64,000 bases of DNA from Gemmata palustris (GCF_017939745.1 NZ_JAGKQQ010000001.1:6773299-6837298), one strand, 5' to 3'; positions 25,152 through 34,387 are shown, counted from the first letter of the stretch. Notes: generated by a model not told the origin, from the sequence alone. Made by a program: numbers and translations.

Positions 25152-26219
25152 ATGAATCTCGACAGCCTGCTCCCCAACCTGGGCGAATGGCTCCGCGGCA
25201 CCGGCCCCGAGTCGGACGTGGTCGTGTCCACGCGCATCCGCCTGGCGCGCAACCTCGCCGATTTGCCGTTCGCCACGCGCGCCACGAGCGCCCACAAAAC
25301 CGAAGTGATCGGCCGGGCGAAGGACGCGCTCGCCAAGTCCGACGCGGCGCTGAAGCTCGAGTACATCGACATCCCGTCGATGGCCGCCCTCGACCGCCAG
25401 TTCCTCGTCGAGCGGCAGCTCATCAGCCGCGAACTCGCGGGCGGGCTCGACGGGCCGCGCGGGGTCGCGTTCGATCCGACCGAAACCGCCAGCGTGATGG
25501 TGAACGAAGAGGATCACTTGCGCCTCCAGGTGCTCCGCAGCGGCTTCGCCCTCGACGAAGCGTGGCAGGACATCGACCGCCTCGATGACGCGCTGGAGCA
25601 CCGGCTCAGTTACGCCTTCCACACGCAGTTCGGCTACCTGACCGCGTGCCCCACCAACGTCGGCACCGGGATGCGTGCCAGTGTGATGCTGCACCTCCCC
25701 GCGCTCGGGCTGACGAAGCAGATCGACAAAGTGTTCCGCGCGCTCCAGAAGATCAACCTCGCGGTCCGCGGGCTCCACGGTGAGGGGTCGCGCGCGTTCG
25801 GCGACCTCTACCAGATCTCGAACCACGTGACTCTCGGAAAGAGCGAAGCGAAGATTCTGGGCGAGATCCGCGAGGTGATCGTCACGATCCTGCAGTACGA
25901 GCGCCAAGCGCGCGGCGCGATCGTGAAGGAGCGCCGACAGGCGGAACACGACCGCGTCGCCCGGGCCATCGGGACGCTCGGCAGCGCGACGATGATTACC
26001 GCCGAGGAGACGATGGAACTGCTCTCCGCGGTCCGGCTCGGCATCCACCTGAACTTGCTCGACGGCATCCCGGTCACGGCGGTGAACCAGCTCTTCATCC
26101 ACACGCAATCGGCCCACCTGCAGAAGCTCGCGGGGCACAACCTCGACGGCGAGGAACGGAACTCCGCCCGCGCGAAGTACCTGAAAACCAAACTCCGCGA
26201 ACTCGGTTCCCATAAGTGA
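25152..26219 (+). CDS. mcsB: Protein-arginine kinase McsB
   Basis: 355 residues from ATG 25152. It belongs to the guanidino (creatine/arginine) kinase family in its bacterial protein-arginine kinase form: VVVSTRIRLARNLADLPF (nucleotide-binding arginines), ASVMVNEEDHLRLQ, and the catalytic-Cys segment GYLTACPTNVGTGMRASVML. The N-terminal kinase-specific helical domain is reduced, as usual for McsB, and a C-terminal dimer domain is present. McsB phosphorylates arginines on misfolded proteins and marks them for ClpCP. The leader holds an imperfect GGTTCC inverted repeat (25069-25148). The vanZ-like gene overlaps its stop. Confidence 0.93.
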   Translation: MNLDSLLPNLGEWLRGTGPESDVVVSTRIRLARNLADLPFATRATSAHKTEVIGRAKDALAKSDAALKLEYIDIPSMAALDRQFLVERQLISRELAGGLDGPRGVAFDPTETASVMVNEEDHLRLQVLRSGFALDEAWQDIDRLDDALEHRLSYAFHTQFGYLTACPTNVGTGMRASVMLHLPALGLTKQIDKVFRALQKINLAVRGLHGEGSRAFGDLYQISNHVTLGKSEAKILGEIREVIVTILQYERQARGAIVKERRQAEHDRVARAIGTLGSATMITAEETMELLSAVRLGIHLNLLDGIPVTAVNQLFIHTQSAHLQKLAGHNLDGEERNSARAKYLKTKLRELGSHK

Positions 26220-26809
26220 AGTCAGAACCTCAGATTCCAACTCCGGCGGCCAAACCTACCCCCCCGTCCCCCCTCCCTGAAGGGAAGGGTGGGAAAGAAA
26301 ACTCTGGGGTAGGTAGTGTGTCCTCAAGCACAGCGCGCGCCTGCTCCCCCTTCCCTTCAGGGAGGGGGGACGGGGGGGTAGGTTCTTCTGGCGGTTTCAC
26401 CCCTTCAGGGGGGGGGAATTCCTCCCGCGGCAGCCGCCTTCGTTTCTTCGTGTTCGCGCTGTTTCTCGGCCTCTGGACGTGGAAACTGCTCGAGCCGATC
26501 CCGGTTCCCGAAGCGCTGGTGGGGCGCCTCGGCGACTGGAAGTTCTACGCCGCGAAGTTGCTCCACGCGGGCGCGTATGCGTTCCTCACGGTGTTGGCCG
26601 TGACGCTGCCGCTGCCGCGCTACTGGCGCTGGTATTTCGTGGGCTTACTCGCACTGCACGGGGGCGCGACCGAAATTGGTCAGACGTTCGTCCCCAGCCG
26701 CACCGGTAGCGTGCGCGACGTGGCGATCGACTGGGTGGGAATCAGCTTGGGCTTACTGACGTGGTTCGTGATGAGCGGCGGGCGGTTGGCGAAAAGGAGT
26801 GATGAGTAA
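26216..26809 (+). CDS. VanZ-like membrane protein with element-encoded N-terminal insert
   Basis: 197 residues from GTG 26216, overlapping the mcsB stop (GTGA), so probably translationally coupled. Residues about 13-57 are encoded by the 132-base palindromic element 26253-26384 (exactly 44 codons) and are Pro/Gly/Ser-rich (PTPPSPLPEGKGG). The rest is a VanZ-type protein: FFVFALFLGLWTWKLLEPIP, YAAKLLHAGAYAFLTVLAVT, WYFVGLLALHGGATEIGQTF followed by VPSRTGSVRDVAIDWVGISLG, giving about four membrane segments and the conserved E...Q and RxGsxxDxxxD motifs. VanZ-family function is poorly known (envelope, glycopeptide tolerance). A start after the insert (no ATG present before SRLRFF) is not obvious. 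Confidence 0.75.
   Translation: MKSEPQIPTPAAKPTPPSPLPEGKGGKENSGVGSVSSSTARACSPFPSGRGDGGVGSSGGFTPSGGGNSSRGSRLRFFVFALFLGLWTWKLLEPIPVPEALVGRLGDWKFYAAKLLHAGAYAFLTVLAVTLPLPRYWRWYFVGLLALHGGATEIGQTFVPSRTGSVRDVAIDWVGISLGLLTWFVMSGGRLAKRSDE
26253..26384. repeat. Palindromic element inside the vanZ-like gene (AACCTACCCCC type)
   Basis: Arms 26253-26284 and 26353-26384 are perfectly complementary over 32 bases, beginning AACCTACCCCCCCGTCCCCC and ending CTCCCTGAAGGG. Total 132 bases, a multiple of three. It is the cleanest member of the family also seen at 15001, 38105 and 40762. Confidence 0.85.
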
Positions 26810-26871
26810 AGAGGACGTTGCGGGGCGAATGCACCCGGCCTCGGCTCTCATCACTCGCCGCCCGGGAGCCG

Positions 26872-27339
26872 TCAGGCCGCGCTCTTCATGAACTCCGCGC
26901 AGCGCCGTTGCATCTCTTCGATGGACACGTCTTCGATGTGCGTGGCGAGCGTCCAGACATGACCGAACGGGTCGGTGACGGTACCGGAGCGGTCGCCATA
27001 GAACTGATCCTGCACCGGCTTGAAGACCTTCGCGCCGACCGCGACCGCGCGGGCGACCGCTTCGTCCACGTTCGGTAGGTAGACGCACAGCCCGCCGCTG
27101 GTGCCGCCGAGCGACTCTGGCCCGCGGTTGCCCCACTCGGGCATTTCGTCGCCGAGCATCACGCGCGAACCGCTGATCTCGATTTCGGCGTGCGCGACGC
27201 TGCCGCCTGGACCATCGAACCGCATGATCTCGGTCGCGCCGAACGCCTGCTTGTAGAACTCGAGGGCCTTTACCGCCCCTCGAACCGTGATGTACGGAAC
27301 AATCGTGTGGTAGCCGGCCGGTACGTGGTTGACGGGCAT
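26872..27339 (-). CDS. VOC (glyoxalase-like) family protein, PhnB-type
   Basis: 155 residues from ATG 27339, with AAGGAGG 8 bases upstream; the extra in-frame codons upstream are not used. Two VOC half-folds: YHTIVPYITVRGAVKALEFY then KQAFGATEIMRFDGPGGSVAHAEIEI, and GGLCVYLPNVDEAVARAVAV followed by DRSGTVTDPFGHVWTLATH. This is the PhnB/YdhR-like type often annotated as glyoxalase or bleomycin resistance; metal ligands would be His/Glu on the strands (GSVAHAEIE, FGHVW). Substrate unknown. C-terminal helix EEMQRRCAEF. Cytosolic, monocistronic. Confidence 0.85.
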   Translation of the reverse strand: MPVNHVPAGYHTIVPYITVRGAVKALEFYKQAFGATEIMRFDGPGGSVAHAEIEISGSRVMLGDEMPEWGNRGPESLGGTSGGLCVYLPNVDEAVARAVAVGAKVFKPVQDQFYGDRSGTVTDPFGHVWTLATHIEDVSIEEMQRRCAEFMKSAA

Positions 27340-27530
27340 CGCGCGGACCTCCTTCGGGTAAGTGAAACCGCCCGAAAGGTAATCACCTGTCAATGTGTAC
27401 GCAAGGCCAGATTTGGCCGCGAGTGTATCCGCCGTCTCGTTCAGGCGTTGTGCGCGGTCCCTGCGTTACTTCTGTTGTGGAGCAGGGAGAGTCGTACTCC
27501 GGGTGCGGTGAAGTGGCGAGTCGGGTGGCA

Positions 27531-27968
27531 TCACACGCGATTGTCGATTGCGAGCCGCTCGGCCAAAACGTGCTGGACGCGCACCAACTCACGGTCCGCC
27601 CCGCCGTCCCACGGTTCGATCGCGACCCACCTGTCGCGCTGGTCCGGTCGAATCCATCCCGCGTCATCATCAACGAACAGAACCTCTTCCGGCGCCGCAC
27701 CGACAATGAACGCGAGATCCTTGTGCTCGCCGACCCAGGGAACATAGCCCAACGGGTCAACGAGTTCCGCGGGAACGTGGCCGCACTCGACGAGATGGTC
27801 GAGCGCACTTCGGGCATCCGCTTCCTCCACGGTGGTGAACAAGACGACGCGCTCGAACCGAGCGAGGCAGAACGCCAGAAACTCCGACAAACCGGGCCGC
27901 GGGTTCGCGTTGTTCGCATCGGAGATCAACGTCCGTTCGAGATCGAGCGCGAGAACTCGGATCGCCAA
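27531..27968 (-). CDS. HAD-superfamily (NIF/FCP-like) phosphatase-like protein
   Basis: 145 residues if it starts at TTG 27968, which has GGAGG about 6 bases upstream; the frame is open further to 28079, overlapping the DinB gene. Motif I is LALDLERTLISDANN: the nucleophile Asp is kept but the second residue of DxD is Glu (DLE). Motif II is ERVVLFTTV and motif IV EEVLFVDDDAGWI. The short insert LVDPLGYVPWVGEHKDL resembles NIF-type phosphatases. The DLE motif could affect acid-base catalysis, so activity is uncertain. Lies 52 bases downstream of the DinB gene on the same strand. Confidence 0.65.
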   Translation of the reverse strand: MAIRVLALDLERTLISDANNANPRPGLSEFLAFCLARFERVVLFTTVEEADARSALDHLVECGHVPAELVDPLGYVPWVGEHKDLAFIVGAAPEEVLFVDDDAGWIRPDQRDRWVAIEPWDGGADRELVRVQHVLAERLAIDNRV

Positions 27969-28020
27969 ATTGTACCTCCCGCGCCCTTCTATGTTGTTCG
28001 GGCACGTCCCCGGGATTCTT

Positions 28021-28536
28021 TCAGGCCCCGGCGAGCCGCTTGCGGAGGATGCCGCCGTGGTGCCGGACGTGGCCCACAAGGATGTACGCGAGCGCCCGCA
28101 CGCTGATGCGGTTCCCGTTCGCGTCGCCCGCCCGTGCCCAGGCCGCTTCGGGCAGGTTGCGGAACAGCCACAAACTCGACCGGCGCACGGCCTCGAACTC
28201 GCTCACGACGTCCGCGAGCGCGAGGCGCTCGTACCCGCCCGACTTCGCGTAGTCGTTTTCCTCGAACCCGGGCAGTGGGGTCGCGTCGCCGCGCGCGAAC
28301 CGCAGCGCCCGGTACCCGAATATGCGCTCCCCGTCGGTGAGGTGCCCGATGACTTGTTTCACGGTCCACGTGTAGGGCGGGTGGCAGACGTCCCCTTGCG
28401 CTTCGGGCACGCTCCGCCAGAGCGCGAGCGCGTCGTCCAGTTGCACGGCCATCGCCGCGAGCACGTCGGTCTCCGGCACGAGATCGATGTACTTCGAGTA
28501 GAACGCCGCGTGCTCCGTCTTGTCCGGTCGCTCCAT
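28021..28536 (-). CDS. DinB-family protein
   Basis: 171 residues, start MERPDKTEHAAFY. Four-helix-bundle DinB fold with the three metal-binding His positions typical of the family: TVKQVIGHLTDGERIFGYRA (first His) and LAYILVGHVRHHGGILRKRL (second and third). Members bind a divalent metal and include thiol-dependent (bacillithiol or mycothiol) transferases and damage-inducible proteins of unknown function. The GGAAGC segment is the nearest ribosome-binding site. Probably co-transcribed with the HAD gene downstream. Confidence 0.85.
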   Translation of the reverse strand: MERPDKTEHAAFYSKYIDLVPETDVLAAMAVQLDDALALWRSVPEAQGDVCHPPYTWTVKQVIGHLTDGERIFGYRALRFARGDATPLPGFEENDYAKSGGYERLALADVVSEFEAVRRSSLWLFRNLPEAAWARAGDANGNRISVRALAYILVGHVRHHGGILRKRLAGA

Positions 28537-28963
28537 GTTGCTTCCTCTCCAAACCGACGGACTCGAGGTAATTCAGCGCACTATACGGACCGCTCACGGC
28601 CGGCACAACCGGCCGGCGCTGTGACTTCGCTTCCTGACGGTGAACGGGCCGGAATCAAAGAGGTTTGGTCCCATAGCCCTTTGTGGGCGGGCAGAGAAGG
28701 AATTTCGCGCCCCGCACGAAGTGCGCAGTTACCAGGCCGTTACCTCGAAACCGGGCGCTCGATCGTCTTATCAGTAGACGGCTCGGTGAAGATTCGCACA
28801 GTTACACGAATTCGTGCGGAACGGTCGGCGCGGGCCGGAAACGTCTCCTACAGTGAAGTGGTGCCCCGTGGTCCGAAGCCCCGAATACGAGCCGGCGGGC
28901 ACGGAGCTGCCGGACAACACGACAGGAATCCGCCGCCGGAGTTGCCGACGCGGTGCGTCGCCC
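28537..28963. other. Divergent intergenic region upstream of DinB and pseudokinase genes
   Basis: 427 bases. It contains a short hairpin CGGCCGG-CACAA-CCGGCCG (about 28600-28618), related in sequence to the palindrome at 1487, and otherwise non-coding sequence that should hold both promoters. No clear promoter boxes recognised. Confidence 0.4.
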
Positions 28964-30316
28964 ATGCAGACCACTCACACACTTACCGATCGCGACGCGC
29001 TGCTGGAAGCGGCGAGCGCGGCCGGATTGCTCTCCCCCAACCAGCTCCAAAAGGCCGCGGACCGCACCGCGGCCGGTCCCGCGCGCGCCGCGGCCCGTGT
29101 TCTGGTCGCCGCCGGGTTACTCACGCAATTCCAGGTCGATCGCCTGCTCGCCGGGCGCACCGACGGGTTCCGAATCGGCCAGTACGTCGTTCTCGATCAG
29201 GTCGGTCGCGGGTCAAAGAGTTGCGTGTACAAGGCGAAGCACCAGACGATGCACCGGTCGGTCGCGATCAAGGTGTTCGCCGCCGATCTGACGCGGACCA
29301 CCGAAGAGCGGCAGGCGTTCCAGGACGCGGTCCACGCGGCCGGCAAGCTCTCGCACCCGAACATCGTTACAGCCTTCGACGCGAACGAACTGCACGACCG
29401 GTTCTACCTCGTGCTGGAACTCGTGGACGGCCCGGGGTTGGACGCCCTCGTGCGGCAGCACGGCCCGCTCCCGGTCGGTGAGGCGTGCGAAATCGTGCGG
29501 CAAATTGCGCACGGTTTGAATCACGCACACGACCACGCAATGGTTCACGGCGCCCTGGAACCGAGTGGCATTCTCGTAACGCGGGCCGCGCCGATGGCCC
29601 GGCCCACGGTCAAGATCGCGAACTTCGGTGTCCCGCGGTTCGAGGCCGGGCTACCCGACTTCACCGCGCCCGAGCAACTGCGCAAACCCTCCGCCGCCGA
29701 CGCCCGCGCCGACCTGTACTCGCTCGGGTGCGTCTTCTATTTCCTCCTGACGGGGCACGCGCCGTTCACGAGCGGCACGCCCGAGGAGACCGTGCGGCGC
29801 CAACTGTTGGAAGATGCTTCGCGCATCGAGCGCCTGCGGCCGGACGTGCCGCCCGATGTGGGCGCGATCGTTCACCGGTTGCTGATGAAACTGCCCGGCG
29901 AGCGGTTCGCGTCCGCGGCGGACCTGCTCGCGCACCTGGACGCGGCCCACGTTCCCACCGCGTGCCCGGTCGGGTACGTCAGTTTCGATATGCCGGTCGC
30001 CGCGCCGTACCCCTACGACAGCGGCTACCTCACCGGGCACTACGTGCAGCCGGACGGGTCGGGCGCGTACCCGATGTCCCATTCGGGCTTCGGGCTGCCG
30101 GTGGTGCCGTCGCCGTGGGAGCAGATCACCGATGACGCGGTGTGTGAAGTGACCGCGGTTGATCTGGGCGCCACGCCCGCGCCGCCCAAGGTGCTGCGCC
30201 CGCCGTCCGGTCGGCGCGGACCGGGGCCGCTCTGGACGAGCGCCGCGCTCCTCGTCGGCGCGGTACTGCTCTCCATGATGGGCATCGGCGCGGTCGTCAG
30301 GCTGATGGCGAAGTAG
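28964..30316 (+). CDS. Membrane-anchored protein kinase-like protein, predicted pseudokinase
   Basis: 450 residues from ATG 28964. An N-terminal helical module (residues 1-65: LLEAASAAGLLSPNQLQKAA, then VLVAAGLLTQFQVDRLLAG) is common in planctomycete kinases. The kinase fold keeps the P-loop VGRGSKSCVYKA and VAIK Lys103, and TAPEQLRKP with DLYSLGC. It lacks the alpha-C Glu (Ala122), HRD (here H195-G-A197), the catalytic-loop Lys and Asn (HGALEPSGIL for HRDLKPSNIL) and the DFG Asp (NFG at 220-222). Catalysis is therefore unlikely; a binding or scaffold role is inferred. A single membrane helix (ALLVGAVLLSMMGIGAVV) ends the protein. It overlaps the MFS gene tail-to-tail by 20 bases. Confidence 0.88.
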   Translation: MQTTHTLTDRDALLEAASAAGLLSPNQLQKAADRTAAGPARAAARVLVAAGLLTQFQVDRLLAGRTDGFRIGQYVVLDQVGRGSKSCVYKAKHQTMHRSVAIKVFAADLTRTTEERQAFQDAVHAAGKLSHPNIVTAFDANELHDRFYLVLELVDGPGLDALVRQHGPLPVGEACEIVRQIAHGLNHAHDHAMVHGALEPSGILVTRAAPMARPTVKIANFGVPRFEAGLPDFTAPEQLRKPSAADARADLYSLGCVFYFLLTGHAPFTSGTPEETVRRQLLEDASRIERLRPDVPPDVGAIVHRLLMKLPGERFASAADLLAHLDAAHVPTACPVGYVSFDMPVAAPYPYDSGYLTGHYVQPDGSGAYPMSHSGFGLPVVPSPWEQITDDAVCEVTAVDLGATPAPPKVLRPPSGRRGPGPLWTSAALLVGAVLLSMMGIGAVVRLMAK

Positions 30317-31670
30317 GCCCTTCGACCGTCTTGGTCGCGTCGAGCATCAGCCCACAAATCGCAGCAATGACGTAACACGTCGCGCACAGCCCGAACGCGG
30401 CCTCCCACCCGCCGCTCCGTTTCGTTTCGCCCAAGAGGAGCGGCGAGAGCGCCGCACCGAAGTTGCCCAGCATGTTCCCGAAACCGAGCGCGGCCCCGAC
30501 ACTCGTTCCGCCCACGTCCTGCGCGTAGGCCCATACGGACGGGATGCCCAAGTCCTGGCAGAATGCCATCAGCGCCAGCGCCGCGACCGCGAACCACAAC
30601 CCCGGCGCCGAACTCAGTACGGCACACATGGCCGCACACAGCGCCATCATCGTGCCGATGGGCACGCTCCGCCCCCACCGGGCGCCGAGCCGTTGGCGGG
30701 TCGCGTCCGTTACGAGCCCGCCGACGATCATGCCCACGCACCCGGCCAGGAGCACGCCGGTCTGGATGTTGCCGCGCAGCGCGATGTCTACGTTCGCGTC
30801 CTTCAAGTAGGTCGGGAGCAGCGTGACGAGGAACGCCCACGAAATGTTGTTGCAGAACTGCAGCGTACCGAAGAGCCACATGCCCCGGCTGCTGGTGAGA
30901 GCGGCGAGTTGGCGGCCGAACGCGGGTGGGGCGGACGCCGGGTTCGTGAGGGAGACCGCGTGCTCATTAGCCCCGGGCTCGTCCGCCTGGTTCGCGGGCG
31001 GGAGCGCGTGCCAGTCGGCTCCCGGGCCTTCTTCGGGTACCGCGCGAGCGGGTTCCGGGTGCGGTTCCCGTGGGTAATCGCGAACGATGAGCCAGAACAA
31101 GATTGCAACGACCAACCCGCACGCGCCGTAAAGGACGAACACGCCGCGCCAGTTCATCCCGGATTCGCCCGCGGCGATCCCCGCGACGGCTACGCCCGCG
31201 AGGATCGTTCCGAGCGTCGTGGTCAGAGTCGGAGCAAACGCCCCACCGATCCGCCCACCGAGCGACACGACCGAGTTGAAGCGCCCGCGCTCGTGCGGGC
31301 GCGCCCACCGCTTGATGAGGCAGGCCGCGGCCGGGTACGCTCCCGCTTCGGACAGCCCCAGGAGCAACCGCACGCCCAGCAGCGCGCCGAACGACCACGC
31401 CAGCCCGGTTAGCGCCGTAACCACCGACCACAGGGCAATGGACGCGCTGAGAACGAGGCGCGGGCCGTACCGGTCCGCGAGCGCGCCGACGGGGATCTGG
31501 AACAGGGCATACGTGAAGAAGAACGCACTGAGCGCGGACTCTTTTTGGCGCTCGCTCAGTGCGAGATCGGTTTGAATAGGGTCCGCGAGGATCGAGATGC
31601 AGACGCGGTCGATGTACAGCAGGAGCGCGGCAAAAGCGGTGATACCAACGATGAAGTAGCGCTGGGGCAT
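30297..31670 (-). CDS. MFS transporter (anion:cation symporter-like)
   Basis: 457 residues from ATG 31670 (MPQRYFIVGITAF). Twelve hydrophobic segments. Motifs: IDRVCISILADPIQTDLALS after TM1, the MFS motif A-type loop GALADRYGPRLVL between TM2 and TM3, and LGLSEAGAYPAAACLIKRWA, as in the ACS (hexuronate/sialate-like) family. A long central loop (about residues 205-260, Pro/Ala-rich) separates the halves. Likely imports an organic anion with H+ or Na+; substrate not deducible. Inner membrane. Convergent overlap with the pseudokinase gene. Confidence 0.85.
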   Translation of the reverse strand: MPQRYFIVGITAFAALLLYIDRVCISILADPIQTDLALSERQKESALSAFFFTYALFQIPVGALADRYGPRLVLSASIALWSVVTALTGLAWSFGALLGVRLLLGLSEAGAYPAAACLIKRWARPHERGRFNSVVSLGGRIGGAFAPTLTTTLGTILAGVAVAGIAAGESGMNWRGVFVLYGACGLVVAILFWLIVRDYPREPHPEPARAVPEEGPGADWHALPPANQADEPGANEHAVSLTNPASAPPAFGRQLAALTSSRGMWLFGTLQFCNNISWAFLVTLLPTYLKDANVDIALRGNIQTGVLLAGCVGMIVGGLVTDATRQRLGARWGRSVPIGTMMALCAAMCAVLSSAPGLWFAVAALALMAFCQDLGIPSVWAYAQDVGGTSVGAALGFGNMLGNFGAALSPLLLGETKRSGGWEAAFGLCATCYVIAAICGLMLDATKTVEGPTSPSA

Positions 31671-31924
31671 GGGGCTCCAGGTGAGTCGGCGCGGACCGCG
31701 GTCGCGGTGTGTGAGGCGCGCACGTCGGCGCCTTCGGGTGGGAGTATCGAAGTGTAGCAACCCGGGCGAGCGGATGCACGGAGAAACGCCGCGGACGTTT
31801 CGGTTCACCCGCGGACCGTTCCGTTCGGTTGGGACCGGATCACCTTGGGGCGGACACCCACATCGCGGTACAATCGCGGTGAGGGCGAACACCGATGTGG
31901 CGCCGGGTTTCGTAAAGGGGACTC

Positions 31925-34261
31925 ATGCTCCGCGAAGTGCAGATCGACATCCGCCGGCAGCGCGCGAAAGCGGTCAAGTTTCAGATCGAGAACCTGGGCA
32001 AGAACCGCGTGTTCTCCGACTACCGAATCACCAACCCGGAGTCCGGCGGGCAGTACACGGTGTCCGTGAAGGGGTTCGAGGTCGGGGATAACGCCTGCAC
32101 GTGCCCGGACTTCAAAGCGAACACGCTCGGCACCTGCAAGCACATTGAGGCGATTCTCGACCACCTCAAGGACGAACTGCCGCCGCACCTGCAAAAGAAG
32201 AAGGCCGCGGTCACCAAGCCCGAAATCTTCCTCCACTACGGCGAGCAACTGCAACTGGGGGCGCACCTCCCCCCTCGGCACTCCGACAAACTCGCGAAAC
32301 TCGCGCACACGTACTTCGACGAAAAAGGGTTGTGGTCGGGGCGCGGGAAGTACACCGATCTGATTCGCGACGTGGAGGCGGTGCCCGAAGAGGTCACCGT
32401 GATGTCCGACGCGCTGGAGTTCGTGGATCGCGAAATCGAGCGCGCAGAGATGCTCGCCCGCGAACAGATGTGGCTGAAACAGCTCGAAGCCGGAACCCTC
32501 GACCTGAATTTGCTTTCCGTCCCGCTCTACGACTACCAGATGCGCGGGGTGCTGTTCCTCGCGTGCCGCGGGCGCAGCATCCTCGGCGACGACATGGGGC
32601 TGGGGAAAACGGCCCAAACGCTCGCGGCCGTCGAACTACTCGCACGCGAACGCGGCATCCAGCGCGCGCTCGTGGTCGCGCCCGCGTCGGTGAAGTACCA
32701 GTGGGAATCGGAGATCCGAAAGTTCACCACGCGGCCGGTGCAGGTCATCGATGGCAACCCGGAAGCGCGGCTCGACCAGTACGCGGAGCCGACCTTCTTC
32801 CGCTTGGTGAACTACGAGCAGGTCGTGCGCGACCGCGAGGCGATTAACGCCTGGAAGCCCGATGTGATCGTGCTTGATGAGGCCCAGCGCATCAAGAATT
32901 GGGAAGCGAAGACCAGTAAAGAGGTCAAGAAGCTCAAGAGCCGGTACGCGATGGTGCTGACTGGCACGCCGCTCGAAAACAAGCTCGAAGAGCTTTACAG
33001 CATCGTGCAATTTGTGGACGAACGGCGCTTCGGTCCGGCGTTCGAGTTCCTCTACGAGCACCGCGTCCTCGACGAGAACGGTAACTTGAAGGGGTACCGC
33101 AACCTCGACAAAATTCGCGAGAAGCTCGCCCCGATCTTCCTGCGCCGCACGCGCGGCGAGGTGCTCACGCAACTACCGGCCCGCACCGACAATACGGTGT
33201 TCGTCGAACTGGCGCCCGAACAGCGCACGCATTACGAAGAACAGCGCACCACGCTCGCGCGACTCTTGCAAAAGAACTACCTCACCGACCTCGACCGCAA
33301 GCGCATCCTCGCGTGCCTGGTGAACCTTCGCACCATCTGCGATAGCTTGTTTCTCTTTGACCGACAGACGCGCATTTCGCCCAAACTCGACGAGTTCGCG
33401 GAACTGGTGCCGGAACTACTTAGCGACCCCTCCCCAACAGTTGCCCTAGAAACCGCAGGGCTTAACCCCGACGGTGCGACACCTCCCGTTGGGGCATCAA
33501 CCGATCACAAGCTGGTCGTTTTCTCGCAGTGGGAAACGATGGCGATGGAAGCGGCGAAGGTGCTGGACAAGCTCGGCGTCGGGTACGTTCTGCTGCACGG
33601 CGGGCTGCCCGGTAAGGAGCGCAAGGCGGTGCTGGAGCGGTTCCAAACGGACCCCGCGTGCAAAGTGTTCCTCAGCACCGACGCGGGTGGGACGGGATTG
33701 AACCTTCAGACCGCCGATACCGTGGTGAATCTCGAACTACCGTGGAACCCGGCCGTGCTGGAGCAGCGCATCGCGCGCGTGCATCGGATGGGTCAGAACC
33801 GCCCGGTTCGGGTGATCAATTTTGTCACGCGCGGCACAATTGAAGAGAAGGTGCTGCGCACGGTCGAAGCCAAACAGGGGTTATTTACGGGTCTGTTCGC
33901 GGGCGATGCCGACGAGATCCCGTTCGAGGCGATCAACACCGGCGGGTTCCTCGACTCGATGCGCGAACTGGTCGGCGAAGAGGCGGGGGACCGGGGGCCG
34001 GGAACCGGGGTGAAGAGGCGGGAAACGGGTACCAAGACGCGCGGTGAAGGTGCCGCGCTTCAGCCCCTCGAACGCCCCTCTCGCTCCGTGCTTCCCGCAC
34101 TCGACTCCGTGTGGCACGGAATCGCCCAGATTGTTGAAGGGGCGTGCGCGGTCATCGCGGACCCCGATGCGGCCAAGCACATCCCGTCCGAAGTTCGCGA
34201 CCGGCTCCAAGTCGCAATTCGTTCGCTCACAAGCAATCTCGGGCCGGAACCGGCGAATTAA
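31925..34261 (+). CDS. SWIM zinc-finger SNF2-family DNA translocase
   Basis: 778 residues. SWIM finger near the N-terminus: CTCPDFKANTLGTCKHIEAI (Cys58, Cys60, Cys71, His73), a DNA/protein-binding zinc site. SNF2 motor: Walker A DDMGLGKTAQTLAA (about 222), DEAQRIKNWEAKTSK (DEAQ box), TGTPLENKLEELYSI, then the C-terminal helicase half LVVFSQWETMAMEAA, HGGLPGKERKAVLERF, LSTDAGGTGLNLQTAD and RIARVHRMGQNRPV. RapA/HepA-like enzymes remodel protein-DNA complexes. A Gly/Arg/Thr-rich tail segment (GDRGPGTGVKRRETG, about 692-712) stems from a GGAACCGGG repeat. Cytosolic. Starts after a 254-base divergent region. Confidence 0.92.
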   Translation: MLREVQIDIRRQRAKAVKFQIENLGKNRVFSDYRITNPESGGQYTVSVKGFEVGDNACTCPDFKANTLGTCKHIEAILDHLKDELPPHLQKKKAAVTKPEIFLHYGEQLQLGAHLPPRHSDKLAKLAHTYFDEKGLWSGRGKYTDLIRDVEAVPEEVTVMSDALEFVDREIERAEMLAREQMWLKQLEAGTLDLNLLSVPLYDYQMRGVLFLACRGRSILGDDMGLGKTAQTLAAVELLARERGIQRALVVAPASVKYQWESEIRKFTTRPVQVIDGNPEARLDQYAEPTFFRLVNYEQVVRDREAINAWKPDVIVLDEAQRIKNWEAKTSKEVKKLKSRYAMVLTGTPLENKLEELYSIVQFVDERRFGPAFEFLYEHRVLDENGNLKGYRNLDKIREKLAPIFLRRTRGEVLTQLPARTDNTVFVELAPEQRTHYEEQRTTLARLLQKNYLTDLDRKRILACLVNLRTICDSLFLFDRQTRISPKLDEFAELVPELLSDPSPTVALETAGLNPDGATPPVGASTDHKLVVFSQWETMAMEAAKVLDKLGVGYVLLHGGLPGKERKAVLERFQTDPACKVFLSTDAGGTGLNLQTADTVVNLELPWNPAVLEQRIARVHRMGQNRPVRVINFVTRGTIEEKVLRTVEAKQGLFTGLFAGDADEIPFEAINTGGFLDSMRELVGEEAGDRGPGTGVKRRETGTKTRGEGAALQPLERPSRSVLPALDSVWHGIAQIVEGACAVIADPDAAKHIPSEVRDRLQVAIRSLTSNLGPEPAN

Positions 34262-34387
34262 ACGTGTAGCCGGCCCGGTTGGTACGAACCGTGCAAGTTT
34301 AGCTGGTGTCGAATCGGCCCGACGCGGATCGCCGGGCCTTGATTCGCTTCCCGGTGCCAAACGGGAGGCGCCACCAGAGGATTTGCA

